From Porphyromonadaceae bacterium UBA3327 (GTDB taxonomy: Bacteria > Bacteroidota > Bacteroidia > Bacteroidales > Muribaculaceae): 13,277 bases of DNA. Below, piece by piece: positions 1 through 7,572 of this stretch. Position numbers and translations under genes: made by a program. The stretch spans positions 87,001-100,277 of the forward strand of contig DERZ01000058.1 in the NCBI GenBank assembly GCA_002361155.1, in the 5' to 3' direction. Every line of letters starts with the position of its first letter. Position 1 is the first letter of the stretch. The notes beneath the pieces are model-generated. The model worked only from the letters and a program-made list of their open reading frames with translations. It was not told the origin of the DNA and made no database searches.

Positions 1-598
1 CATGCTGTGGCTCTATTGGTTCGGGAAGTTTTTTCTTGACGGGTGGCACGGGCGCAGGCTGCTGTGGGCATACATAGGCGGAGGACTCTCCGGAGGCGTT
101 CTTTATCTGGCATCATGTAATTTCGGTGGAAATCCGGCAGGAATGCTTGCTGGCAGCAGCGGGGCAATTCTGGCGCTGATGACGGCTGTGGCTGTCAGGA
201 TGCCGGACTATCCGGTGAATTTTCTCCTTGTAGGAGAGGTGCGGATGAAGTGGCTCGCACCGATAGCGATTCTGTTGACAGTGCTCGGGGCAAGCGGCGG
301 TGCCTTGATGGCGCATGTGGGAGGTGTTCTCTTTGGAGCCGCCTTCGCTTTGATAAGCCGTCGTCAATCTGCTGAACCTTTCTCCGGTTCCGGTCGCGAG
401 TACTATCCTCCAAAGACCCGGAAAATCTTTACTCCTCCTAAGGACGGCCCAGGTAATGTCGCCGATATACTGATGGAGCGCAGAAAGATGCACGGGCGGC
501 TTGACGAGCTTCTCGACAAGGTCAGAATCTCAGGTTATGCCTCTCTCTCTGCAAAAGAACGAAAAGAACTCGACGACATATCGACGAGGCTAAAATAG
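1..598 (+). CDS. Rhomboid family intramembrane serine protease (5' end missing)
   Basis: This is the C-terminal 198 residues of a rhomboid protease, an integral membrane enzyme that cuts transmembrane helices of other proteins. Numbering from the first visible Met, the GxSG motif is G51-S52-S53-G54, with Ser53 the likely nucleophile. The catalytic His is H105 in AHVGG, inside the last hydrophobic segment (about 86-119). The opening residues MLWLYWFG match the part of rhomboids that follows the conserved HxxxN motif, so the real start lies upstream and the first ATG here is internal. A soluble tail (about 120-198) ends in a segment containing LDELLDKVRISGYASLS, which resembles the cytoplasmic tail (DUF6576-like) often seen on Bacteroidetes rhomboids. 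The next gene starts 8 bases after the stop, which suggests one transcript. The family call is firm; the substrate is unknown. Confidence 0.9.
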   Translation, partial: MLWLYWFGKFFLDGWHGRRLLWAYIGGGLSGGVLYLASCNFGGNPAGMLAGSSGAILALMTAVAVRMPDYPVNFLLVGEVRMKWLAPIAILLTVLGASGGALMAHVGGVLFGAAFALISRRQSAEPFSGSGREYYPPKTRKIFTPPKDGPGNVADILMERRKMHGRLDELLDKVRISGYASLSAKERKELDDISTRLK

Positions 599-606
599 AA
601 ATCGCA

Positions 607-1722
607 ATGTTTTTACTTGTTGTAAAGCCGATAGTCAAGACAATACTCAGGATTGTCTCTATTGTCATTTTCATATTGACGGTCTTTGCGGCATACGGAG
701 GCCGTTTCACACCGGACTTTTTCACTCTGCCCTCCATTCTATGTCTGGCCGCACCATATCTTGCCGTAACCACGCTGGTTATCTCCATTCTGTGGTTTAT
801 AGGATGCAAATGGATCACAGGCGGCCTCGGAATCCTTTCCCTTATAGCTTCCTGGTCAGCACTCGCCTCGATCACTCCGCTCAATTTCTCAAAACCGGCG
901 AAAAATCCGGCCAACACATTTTCGCTGCTTACCTATAATATTGTACATGGTGTCGACCAGCAGCAGGAAGATGCGCAGACCGGTAACCGTTCTTTCGAAT
1001 ATGTCCTTCATTCCGGAGCCGACATAGTATGTCTGCAGGAGGTGCGGGATTGGAATGACCCGGAGGAGATTCCTAATTTTACGCGAGAGTTGCGCGATTC
1101 TCTGCGCACGGTCTATCCATACTGGGCCGGAGCGAAAGGCCCGAGCGACACCAAGGTGCTGTCGAAATTCCCGGTCATGGAAATCCGTGCCAGCTCGTTG
1201 ATCGAAAATCGATTCGATCCGTATTGCTATACATTTTACAGAATAGATGTCAAAGGAAGGCCGCTCACTCTTGTCAATATCCATTTCACGTCATACGATC
1301 TTACCGACGATGAGCGCCGCGTGGTGACTGATGTGAAGAACGTGGATAGCGCCAAGGAGAGCATGCGCGAGATGAAGGGCACGATAGGGTCGAAAATGAG
1401 CGAGGGGTTCCGCAAGCGTAAGGTCGACGCGGAGAATCTGTGCACGGCTTTGCGGAAAATTGATGGCCCCCTGATATTATGCGGCGACTTTAACGATGTC
1501 CCCGAAAGTTACTCCTACCGTCTGCTGCGCGGGGAAGGACTTGAGGACGCGTATGCGCAGACCGGCTTCGGCCCGATGATCACCTACAACAAGCATTTGT
1601 TCTGGTTCCATATCGACCAGATCCTGTATCGGGGCGCAATCTGCCCTCTTTCGGTGAAAAAGGGCTCGCTTAAAAGCAGCGACCATTACCCCCTCATGGC
1701 CGAATTCGAATTCCGCCAATAG
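607..1722 (+). CDS. Membrane-anchored endonuclease/exonuclease/phosphatase family protein
   Basis: This 371-residue protein has about three N-terminal hydrophobic segments (roughly 8-30, 41-65 and 70-90) followed by a complete EEP (DNase I-like) metal-dependent phosphoesterase domain (about 105-371). Visible motifs are LLTYNIVHG (Asn111), CLQEVRDW (metal-binding Glu145), VNIHF (His226), GDFND (Asp294, Asn296), HIDQI (Asp337) and the terminal SSDHYP (Asp359, His360). All the classical catalytic positions are therefore present and the enzyme should be active. EEP members cleave nucleic acids, phosphoinositides or other phosphodiesters, and the sequence does not show which applies here. The membrane anchor argues against routine DNA repair. 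It follows the rhomboid gene by 8 bases and is probably co-transcribed with it; rhomboid next to EEP is, from memory, a recurrent Bacteroidales arrangement. The ATG at 607 is preferred because the hydrophobic leader begins immediately. Confidence 0.88.
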   Translation: MFLLVVKPIVKTILRIVSIVIFILTVFAAYGGRFTPDFFTLPSILCLAAPYLAVTTLVISILWFIGCKWITGGLGILSLIASWSALASITPLNFSKPAKNPANTFSLLTYNIVHGVDQQQEDAQTGNRSFEYVLHSGADIVCLQEVRDWNDPEEIPNFTRELRDSLRTVYPYWAGAKGPSDTKVLSKFPVMEIRASSLIENRFDPYCYTFYRIDVKGRPLTLVNIHFTSYDLTDDERRVVTDVKNVDSAKESMREMKGTIGSKMSEGFRKRKVDAENLCTALRKIDGPLILCGDFNDVPESYSYRLLRGEGLEDAYAQTGFGPMITYNKHLFWFHIDQILYRGAICPLSVKKGSLKSSDHYPLMAEFEFRQ

Positions 1723-1823
1723 CATCGCCCCGCATCCGGCCCGGGGTATCGGTGCTTTGCGGTATGCATGGAGATGTTGATGGAGGTGTTGAGGGCCGGT
1801 AGTGTGGTTTTTTAGGGAGGCGG

Positions 1824-1855
1824 TGTGGGAAATTCGCGAAAATTCCGTAATTTTG
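1824..1855 (+). promoter_or_regulatory. Candidate Bacteroidetes promoter for argS
   Basis: TAATTTTG at 1848-1855 matches the Bacteroidetes -7 consensus TAnnTTTG exactly. A TGTG (1824-1827) sits 20 bases upstream, where the -33 TTTG element is expected, and matches three of four positions. Transcription would start near 1862, leaving a leader of about 20 bases before the argS ATG at 1881. The rest of the 158-base gap (1723-1880) shows nothing clear beyond a weak GC-rich inverted repeat just after the previous stop. Confidence 0.6.
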
Positions 1856-1880
1856 TAAAAAATCCAAGAAAAGAAACAGA

Positions 1881-3659
1881 ATGACTATAGAGAATGTTAT
1901 ATCCCGTGCCGTCAGTCGTGCCGTCAAGGAACTTTACGGTGCGGAGGCCGATCCGGCGTCGGTCAATCCCGCTCCGACAAAGAAAGAGTTTGAGGGTGAC
2001 ATGACGGTTGTGGTGTTCCCTTATCTTAAGGTATCGCGCAGGAAGCCGGAAGATACGGCGCGCGGGATAGGAGAGTGGCTCGTTGCGAATGAGCCGGCTG
2101 TGAAATGTTTCAATGTGGTGAAGGGATTCCTGAATCTTACCGTCAATCCCGCATGGTGGCTCGGTATGCTTCATGACATTGCCGCCGACCCGGAGTTCGG
2201 CATGCGCCATGTCACGGAAGATTCCGATCTGGTGATGGTGGAGTATTCCTCGCCCAACACCAACAAGCCCCTGCATCTCGGTCATGTCCGCAACAATCTG
2301 CTCGGCTATTCGCTGTCGCAGATACTGAAGGCCAACGGCAACAAGGTTGTGAAGACCAACATTGTCAACGACCGCGGCATACACATCTGCAAGTCGATGC
2401 TGGCATGGAAGAAATGGGGCGAAGGAGCCACTCCCGACAGCACCGGCAAGAAGGGAGACCATCTTATCGGAGACTTCTATGTGGCTTTCGACAAGCATTT
2501 CAAGGAGGAAGTGAAAGAAATCATGGCCCGGGAGAACATTTCCGAGGAAGAAGCCAAGGAGAAGAGTCCGCTCATGGAGGAGGCCCGCGGTATGCTCCGT
2601 GGATGGGAGCAGGGGGATCCCGAGGTGCGCGCTCTCTGGAAGATGATGAACGACTGGGTCTATGCCGGCTTCGACGAGACCTACCGCCGTCTTGGTGTGG
2701 ACTTCGACAAGATATATTATGAATCGGACACATATCTCGAAGGCAAGGAACTCGTGCTCAAGGGGCTCGAGGAGGGGAAGATGTACCGCAGGGAGGATGG
2801 TTCCGTATGGGCCGACCTCACTGCCGAAGGTCTCGACCATAAACTTCTCCTTCGTGCCGACGGAACGTCAGTCTATATGACCCAGGACATCGGCACTGCG
2901 AAACTCCGCTACCGCGACTATCCGATCGACCGCATGATATATGTGGTGGGCAACGAGCAGAACTATCATTTCCAGGTGCTGTCGCTGCTTCTCGACCGTC
3001 TCGGATTCAAATGGGGTAAGGATCTTACTCATTTCTCTTACGGTATGGTGGAGCTTCCAGAAGGAAAGATGAAATCGCGCGAAGGAACGGTGGTTGATGC
3101 CGACGACCTGATCGACACGATGGTTGCTTCCGCCCGCGAGACTTCGGCGGACAGGTTCAGGGACATGGACGAGAAAGAGGCCTCCGAGGTGGCCCGCATG
3201 GTGGGTCTGGGCGCCCTCAAGTACTTTCTGCTCAAGGTGGACCCGCGGAAGAACATGCTGTTCAATCCGAAGGAGTCAATCGATTTCAACGGCAATACCG
3301 GTCCCTTCATCCAGTATACCTACGCTCGGATCCGCTCGGTAATCCGGAAGGCGGAAGGATTCGACCCTCTGGCGCGGATCGAAGGTGAGCCCAACGAGAA
3401 AGAGTCAACGCTTATCCGCAAAGTGGCCGATTTCCGGAATGTTGTCCGCGAGGCAGGCGACAACTGTTCGCCGGCGATCGTGGCCAACTATGCCTACGAC
3501 CTTGCAAAGGAATACAACCAGTTCTACCATGACTATTCCATCCTCCGCGAGGAGAATGCCGACGTGCGTAACCGCCGCCTGCTTATCTCCTGTGTGGTGG
3601 CGCGTACTCTCAAGGCTGCCATGAATCTCCTCGGCATAGAGATGCCCGAGCGGATGTAA
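1881..3659 (+). CDS. argS: Arginyl-tRNA synthetase
   Basis: This class I aminoacyl-tRNA synthetase charges tRNA-Arg with arginine in the cytoplasm. Its 592 residues are within the usual length. The order is: N-terminal tRNA-recognition domain (about 1-90), the Rossmann catalytic core with SSPNTNKPLHLGHVRNN containing the HIGH-equivalent HLGH (132-135), and the KMSKS-equivalent loop GKMKSREG (395-402). ArgRS often departs from the canonical KMSKS, so this variant is not alarming. FNGNTGPFIQYTYAR begins the C-terminal DALR-type anticodon-binding domain (about 470-592), which ends the protein normally. The ATG at 1881 follows a good promoter by about 25 bases, and the N-terminus aligns with the expected beginning of the family. 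It appears to be a single-gene transcript with gaps on both sides. Identification is essentially certain. Confidence 0.98.
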   Translation: MTIENVISRAVSRAVKELYGAEADPASVNPAPTKKEFEGDMTVVVFPYLKVSRRKPEDTARGIGEWLVANEPAVKCFNVVKGFLNLTVNPAWWLGMLHDIAADPEFGMRHVTEDSDLVMVEYSSPNTNKPLHLGHVRNNLLGYSLSQILKANGNKVVKTNIVNDRGIHICKSMLAWKKWGEGATPDSTGKKGDHLIGDFYVAFDKHFKEEVKEIMARENISEEEAKEKSPLMEEARGMLRGWEQGDPEVRALWKMMNDWVYAGFDETYRRLGVDFDKIYYESDTYLEGKELVLKGLEEGKMYRREDGSVWADLTAEGLDHKLLLRADGTSVYMTQDIGTAKLRYRDYPIDRMIYVVGNEQNYHFQVLSLLLDRLGFKWGKDLTHFSYGMVELPEGKMKSREGTVVDADDLIDTMVASARETSADRFRDMDEKEASEVARMVGLGALKYFLLKVDPRKNMLFNPKESIDFNGNTGPFIQYTYARIRSVIRKAEGFDPLARIEGEPNEKESTLIRKVADFRNVVREAGDNCSPAIVANYAYDLAKEYNQFYHDYSILREENADVRNRRLLISCVVARTLKAAMNLLGIEMPERM

Positions 3660-3713
3660 GCGTCTTCTTGATTCGATAGAATTGGCAAGGTTTTTGTTAT
3701 ACTTAAAAACAAT

Positions 3714-3899
3714 TAAGTGGCATTTAAAAATTAGTTAATGCTATTTCGGATGTATTTTGGGGCAATTTTGCCAAGTTGAAGAAGGAGTGATGCGAGCATC
3801 ACGACTGATGAGACTTGGGCAAAATTGTTCAAAAGACACCGAAAGAGCATTAACGAAAGAAATCCACTTATACGTTAACTAATTTTTAAATGACACTTA
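3714..3899. repeat. 186-bp imperfect palindromic element (MITE-like)
   Basis: Almost the whole argS-yccA gap is one large inverted repeat. The outer arms 3714-3738 and 3875-3899 are complementary over 25 bp with a single mismatch. Inside them, 3734-3749 pairs with 3839-3854 (one mismatch) and 3751-3776 pairs with 3813-3838 (a few mismatches and offsets). The apex holds its own small hairpin, GTGATG-CGAG-CATCAC (3787-3802). The right arm has about 20 extra bases (3855-3874), including CCACTTA (3864-3870), a second exact complement of the left terminus TAAGTGG. There is no ORF inside. The element begins and ends with TA, as expected for a TA target duplication, but this is only suggestive. Such a structure fits a non-autonomous transposable element or a dispersed palindromic repeat. 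If transcribed it would fold into a long hairpin between argS and the next gene. Confidence 0.75.
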
Positions 3900-3912
3900 T
3901 AAACCAGAATAT

Positions 3913-4635
3913 ATGGATTACATGAATCAATCCCCCACGCCTCCTCCCTTCTATGGAGGCCAGGAGGTGGCTCGTCAGACCAATGCCGTGATGAAGCGCG
4001 TATACGTGCGCATGTTCATCGGTCTCCTCGTTTCGGCGTTTTGCGCACTCGGCATAGCAAGTTCGCCCTCATTGCTGCAGATGTTCTACGGCAACGCCTT
4101 CATGATGTGGGTTCCGTTCATCGCGATGCTTGTGATGGCATGGGTGCTCCCGAGCAAAGCCACTAAGATGTCGACCGGGGCCGTGCTCGCATGTTTTGTA
4201 GTGTTCTCCGCCCTGATGGGAATCACGCTTGCCCCGATTTTCCTCGTATACCGAATGGGTACGATTGTCTATACATTCTTCATCACGGCCGGTACGTTCG
4301 GCGCGATGTCGGTCTATGGATATTTCACCAAGACTGATCTTACGAAGATAGGCAGCTTCCTGTTCATGGCCCTTATCGGCCTTATTATCGCGAGCGTAGT
4401 CAATATTTTCCTTGCCAATTCCACATTCGAGTGGATTATCTCGATTGTCGGAGTGCTGATCTTCACCGGTCTCACCGCCTGGGACACCCAGCAGGTAAAG
4501 GCTCTCGCACGCGCCAATCTCGACCCCGCCATGGCCGACAAACTGGCTACGATCGGAGCGCTCAACCTCTATCTCGACTTCATCAACCTCTTCCTCTATA
4601 TCCTTCGCATCTTCGGCGGCAGCGACCGCAGCTGA
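3913..4635 (+). CDS. Bax inhibitor-1/YccA family membrane protein
   Basis: This 240-residue polytopic membrane protein has a short Pro-rich cytoplasmic N-terminus and about seven hydrophobic segments (approximately 33-50, 62-80, 88-110, 115-137, 147-167, 173-190 and 213-233). The C-terminal half is typical of the bacterial Bax inhibitor-1 (UPF0005) family, with GLTAWDTQQVKALA around Asp191 and GALNLYLDFINLFLYILR around Asp222. These conserved acidic residues are candidates for the ones that gate ion passage in the BsYetJ-type calcium-leak members. In E. coli the relative YccA interacts with the FtsH protease; whether that holds here is unknown. The ATG at 3913 has an alternative three codons later (3922), and both leave the membrane core intact. 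The palindromic repeat ends 13 bases upstream, so any promoter for this gene must lie in or beyond that element. Confidence 0.9.
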   Translation: MDYMNQSPTPPPFYGGQEVARQTNAVMKRVYVRMFIGLLVSAFCALGIASSPSLLQMFYGNAFMMWVPFIAMLVMAWVLPSKATKMSTGAVLACFVVFSALMGITLAPIFLVYRMGTIVYTFFITAGTFGAMSVYGYFTKTDLTKIGSFLFMALIGLIIASVVNIFLANSTFEWIISIVGVLIFTGLTAWDTQQVKALARANLDPAMADKLATIGALNLYLDFINLFLYILRIFGGSDRS

Positions 4636-4686
4636 CCGCATGATTATCAGGATAAATACTGAGGATAATTGTAAAGATACACAAGT

Positions 4687-4941
4687 ATGGATATTAACGG
4701 GAAGGTTTTAGAAAAAGTCCGTGAATACATCTCTGCCGACGAGAGTTACGACGACGATGCGCAGATCACCATCGACCCGGAGTCGCTTGAAGTGGGACTT
4801 GTGGACGGCGAAGAGGCCGACGGCCTTGCTGACAGCATCGACTGTTATCCGGCGATGGACTTTGTGGAGATGACCGCCGACGGAAAGTGGGTTCCCGATA
4901 CGGAAGCGATAGCGTCCGTCGCGGCAGAGTATGCCGGCTGA
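4687..4941 (+). CDS. Small acidic protein of unknown function
   Basis: This 84-residue protein is strongly acidic, with many Asp and Glu and few basic residues. It has no signal peptide, no membrane segment and one Cys (in DSIDCYPAMDF). I do not recognise a family. Features are an amphipathic N-terminal stretch (about 1-18), an Asp/Glu-rich middle (19-50), and a C-terminal segment with DGKWVPDTEAIASVAAEY. Codon use and base composition match the neighbours, and the reading frame is closed by a terminator-like hairpin 68 bases downstream, so it is probably a real gene. It lies 51 bases after the Bax inhibitor-like gene on the same strand and may be co-transcribed with it. I see no convincing separate promoter in the gap. 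Confidence 0.7.
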   Translation: MDINGKVLEKVREYISADESYDDDAQITIDPESLEVGLVDGEEADGLADSIDCYPAMDFVEMTADGKWVPDTEAIASVAAEYAG

Positions 4942-5008
4942 CGGTAGTGTGAATAACTGAATTCCGACTGCGGTCAGCTTGCTGATAAAAAGAAATATAT
5001 TGAAATAA

Positions 5009-5040
5009 GAAGGCCCCGGAGCAATCGCTTCGGGGCCTTC
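5009..5040. terminator. Hairpin terminator between convergent genes
   Basis: GAAGGCCCCG (5009-5018) and CGGGGCCTTC (5031-5040) form a perfect 10-bp stem. It extends inward by four more pairs (one a G-T wobble) around an AATC tetraloop. On the minus strand the stem is followed by a T-rich stretch (TTATTTCAATATATTTC), and on the plus strand by a shorter TTGTGTCTTG. It lies between the small acidic protein gene and the convergent pnp stop at 5065, so it probably acts in both directions, best for pnp. Confidence 0.8.
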
Positions 5041-5064
5041 TTGTGTCTTGGGTATCGGTTGTTT

Positions 5065-7371
5065 TCAATCGTTATCGTCGTGGCGGCGGTGGCTGAATGT
5101 GCGTGGTCCGCGGTCACCGTCGTTGCGTGGTCCGCGGTCACCGTCGCGGCGCGGACGGCGGTCACCTTCACGGCGAGGTCCGCGGTCTCCATCGCGGCGC
5201 GGACGCGCCTCGCGCTCGACATAGCCTTCTGGTTTCGGCATCAGCGCTCGCATCGACAGACGGTATTTGCCGGTTTTCTTGTCGATTTCGATAAGCTTCA
5301 CTTTCACCTTGTCACCCTCTTTGAGTTTGCTGGCAGCCATGTCGTCGAGACGTTCCCAGGCAATCTCGCTGATGTGGAGAAGGCCGTCACGTCCGGGCAT
5401 GAACTCGACAAACGCGCCGAAGTCGAGAATCGAACGGACTGTGCCTTCGTAGATCTCTCCCTCCTCGGGCTGAGCCACGATAGCTTTGATTTTGGCCAGA
5501 GCGGCATCGATGCTTGCCTTGTCGCTGGAAGCGATTTCAACGCGGCCGATTCCGAGTTTCTCGTCCTCGTCGATTGAGATGGTGGTGCCGGTCTCTTCCT
5601 GGATTCCCTGGATCACCTTGCCTTGCGGTCCGATCACGGCGCCGATCATCTCCTTGGGTATCTCGATGGTGATGATACGCGGCACGTGAGGCTTGTAGTC
5701 CTCGCGCGGAGCAGGGATTGTCTCGTTGATGATATTGAGGATATGGAGCCGGCCTTCGCGGGCCTGGTCGAGAGCCTTGGCAAGAATCTCATAGCTGAGT
5801 CCGTCGCACTTGATGTCCATCTGGGTGGCCGTGATACCTTCTGTGGTGCCGGTCACCTTGAAGTCCATGTCGCCGAGATGATCCTCGTCGCCGAGAATGT
5901 CGGAGAGAATGGCATATTTCACGTTGTCGGTGTCGGAGATAAGACCCATGGCCACGCCGGCTACGGGACGCTTCATCCTGACGCCGGCGTCAAGCAGCGA
6001 TAGAGTTCCGCCGCAGACGGTTGCCATCGACGAGGAACCGTTGCTCTCGAGGATGTCGGAAACGATGCGGCAGGTGTAGGGGAAATCATCGGGGAACATG
6101 CGCTTGAGGGCACGGTGGGCGAGATTTCCGTGACCGATCTCCCGGCGTCCAACGCCGCGCTGCGGCCTTGCCTCGCCGGTGGAGAAGGGAGGGAAGTTGT
6201 AGTGCAGCAGGAAGCGCTCCTTGCTCTGGTTGAGAACGTCGTCGATGATCTTCTCATCGAGGGTGGTTCCGAGAGTGGTGGTGACGAGAGCCTGGGTCTC
6301 GCCGCGGGTGAACACCGCCGCTCCGTGAGGACCGGGGAGGTAGTCCACCTCGCACCAGATGGGACGGATCTCCGTGGTCTTGCGGCCGTCCAGACGTATT
6401 CCCTCGTCGAGAACACAACGGCGCATGGCTTCCTTCTCCACGTCGTGGTAGTAGCGCTTCACCATGGCGACGCGCTGGTCGGCACTGTATTTCTCCAGCT
6501 GCTCCTCGGTCATCTCGGGGAGTCCGGCTATGTACTCTTCGCAGATGGCGTCGAACTGCTCGTTGCGCCAGTGCTTGTCGGCGGCTCCGGTGCGGGCGAT
6601 GGCGTAAGCCTTGTCGTAACATTTGGCCTTGACGTCGGCACGGAGTTCGTCATCGTTGATTTCGTGGCAATACTCGCGCTTGGTCTCCTTGCCAGCTTCT
6701 TTCATAAGTTCGAGCTGCGCCGTGCAATGCTTCTTGATTTCCTCGTGCGCGACTTTGAGAGCCTCGAGAAGTTCGGCTTCCGAAACTTCGTTCATCTCTC
6801 CCTCTACCATCATTATATTGTCGTAGGTGGCGCCTACCATAAGTTCGATGTCGGCGTTCTCGATCTGCTCGAATGTCGGGTTAATTACCCACTGGCCGTC
6901 GACGCGGGCCACGCGGACCTCCGAGATAGGACCGTTGAAAGGCACGTCGCTGCACATCAGGGCCGCCGAGGCGGCGATGCCGGCGAGTGCGTCGGGCGCG
7001 TTGTTTTCATCGGCCGAATATAAAGTGACATTGACAAATGTCTCGGCATGATAGTTGTCGGGGAAGAGAGGACGGAGAACACGGTCCACAAGACGCGAGG
7101 TCAGGATCTCATAGTCGTTCGCACGGCCTTCACGCTTCAGAAAACCGCCCGGATACCGGCCGATCGACGCGTATTTCTCTTTGTATTCTACTGTGAGGGG
7201 CATGAAGTCTACTCCCTCGCCGGCCTCTCGCGCCGAACATACGGTGGCCAGCAACATCGTGTTGCCCATGCGCACCTCTACCGCTCCATCAGCCTGCTTG
7301 GCAAGTTTGCCGGTCTCGATGGTTATCTCGCGACCGTCGGGCAGCTTGATGGCTTTTTTGATTGGATTCAT
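5065..7371 (-). CDS. pnp: Polyribonucleotide nucleotidyltransferase (PNPase)
   Basis: PNPase degrades RNA 3'-to-5' using phosphate and can also add nucleotides; it is a trimeric cytoplasmic enzyme of mRNA turnover. The 768 residues contain the first RNase PH domain (about 12-143, with the [10 protein letters not shown] loop at 78-87), a helical linker, and the second RNase PH domain (about 325-555). The latter carries the phosphate-binding SNGSSSMA (443-450) and catalytic Asp491 and Asp497 in [15 protein letters not shown] domain (563-625, GxxG as GPQGK) and an S1 domain (638-708, [18 protein letters not shown]) follow. All catalytic features are intact. The frame is open for 40 more codons upstream, but MNPIKKAIK (ATG at 7371) matches the family start, and a promoter -7 box lies inside the longer version. 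The Arg-rich tail beyond S1 is described separately. The gene is transcribed against its neighbours and is apparently monocistronic. Confidence 0.97.
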   Translation of the reverse strand: MNPIKKAIKLPDGREITIETGKLAKQADGAVEVRMGNTMLLATVCSAREAGEGVDFMPLTVEYKEKYASIGRYPGGFLKREGRANDYEILTSRLVDRVLRPLFPDNYHAETFVNVTLYSADENNAPDALAGIAASAALMCSDVPFNGPISEVRVARVDGQWVINPTFEQIENADIELMVGATYDNIMMVEGEMNEVSEAELLEALKVAHEEIKKHCTAQLELMKEAGKETKREYCHEINDDELRADVKAKCYDKAYAIARTGAADKHWRNEQFDAICEEYIAGLPEMTEEQLEKYSADQRVAMVKRYYHDVEKEAMRRCVLDEGIRLDGRKTTEIRPIWCEVDYLPGPHGAAVFTRGETQALVTTTLGTTLDEKIIDDVLNQSKERFLLHYNFPPFSTGEARPQRGVGRREIGHGNLAHRALKRMFPDDFPYTCRIVSDILESNGSSSMATVCGGTLSLLDAGVRMKRPVAGVAMGLISDTDNVKYAILSDILGDEDHLGDMDFKVTGTTEGITATQMDIKCDGLSYEILAKALDQAREGRLHILNIINETIPAPREDYKPHVPRIITIEIPKEMIGAVIGPQGKVIQGIQEETGTTISIDEDEKLGIGRVEIASSDKASIDAALAKIKAIVAQPEEGEIYEGTVRSILDFGAFVEFMPGRDGLLHISEIAWERLDDMAASKLKEGDKVKVKLIEIDKKTGKYRLSMRALMPKPEGYVEREARPRRDGDRGPRREGDRRPRRDGDRGPRNDGDRGPRTFSHRRHDDND
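5107..5202 (-). repeat. Four 24-bp tandem repeats encoding the PNPase tail
   Basis: Four consecutive 24-bp units (5107-5130, 5131-5154, 5155-5178, 5179-5202) encode octapeptides of the form PR(R/N)(D/E)GDR(G/R), residues 724-755 of PNPase. The units differ at several positions but keep phase, so copy-number changes would not shift the frame. The encoded tail is highly charged and presumably disordered, and resembles basic RNA-binding extensions. It ends in [11 protein letters not shown]. Confidence 0.9.
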
Positions 7372-7447
7372 AAAATTCGTTATTGTTTTTCTTCGCAAAA
7401 AAGCGGGGCGCCTGCATGATGCTGACGCCGTTATTTCAAAATTTCCA

Positions 7448-7455
7448 CAAATATA
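7448..7455 (-). promoter_or_regulatory. Candidate -7 box of the pnp promoter
   Basis: Read on the minus strand this is TATATTTG, an exact match to the Bacteroidetes TAnnTTTG consensus. No good -33 element is visible at the expected distance. Transcription would start near 7440, giving a pnp leader of about 70 bases. The position supports ATG 7371 over the upstream in-frame ATG at 7491. I see no large leader hairpin of the kind that mediates PNPase autoregulation in E. coli. Confidence 0.5.
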
Positions 7456-7536
7456 ATAAATTATTTTCATTTCAGGACTCTTTTCATTCATTAATATCGG
7501 AAAGAATATTAGAAAGTTAATTTAAGTGGCCGAGTG

Positions 7537-7568
7537 GGTGCGAAATTCAGATAAAAGTGCTAATTTTA
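7537..7568 (+). promoter_or_regulatory. Weak candidate promoter for the lipoprotein-SUI1-addA operon
   Basis: TAATTTTA (7561-7568) differs from TAnnTTTG only in its last base. GGTG (7537-7540) lies 20 bases upstream, in the -33 position. A second possibility is the overlapping TACGATTTG, which has one base too many between TA and TTTG. The region is AT-rich and lies between divergent genes, so a rightward promoter is expected here, but the exact site is uncertain. Confidence 0.35.
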
Positions 7569-7572
7569 CGAT

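Noticed and set aside
113..493. Minus-strand open frame of 126 codons inside the rhomboid gene
   Set aside because: It is antisense to a gene with clear family motifs, and its translation has no recognisable domain.
395..493. Frameshift or damage at the rhomboid C-terminus because of its long hydrophilic tail
   Set aside because: The tail reads in frame to a normal stop and resembles tails found on other Bacteroidetes rhomboids.
1721..1755. GC-rich inverted repeat after the EEP gene as a terminator
   Set aside because: Only about five continuous pairs form (CCCCG 1728-1732 with CGGGG 1742-1746), outer pairing needs bulges, and no T-run follows.
1812..2840. Long minus-strand open frame (342 codons) opposite argS
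   Set aside because: It arises from the codon bias of argS on the other strand and lacks any family motif. argS is certain.
3805..3844. Possible hammerhead ribozyme core (CTGATGA at 3805-3811 and CGAAA at 3840-3844)
   Set aside because: The sequence between them does not form a proper stem II, and no matching stems I and III with a cleavage site are evident. These bases instead pair with the left arm of the palindrome.
5107..5202. CRISPR-like array suggested by regular 24-bp repeats
   Set aside because: The repeats are directly adjacent without spacers, in phase with the pnp reading frame, and encode a peptide repeat.
6115..7023. Plus-strand open frame of 302 codons opposite pnp
   Set aside because: It is a shadow of the pnp coding strand, with no recognisable motif, no promoter, and full overlap with an unmistakable gene.
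7508..7534. Second copy of the palindromic element end (TTAAGTGG near 7522)
   Set aside because: Only about ten bases resemble the terminus, with no matching inverted arm nearby, so chance is the simpler explanation.
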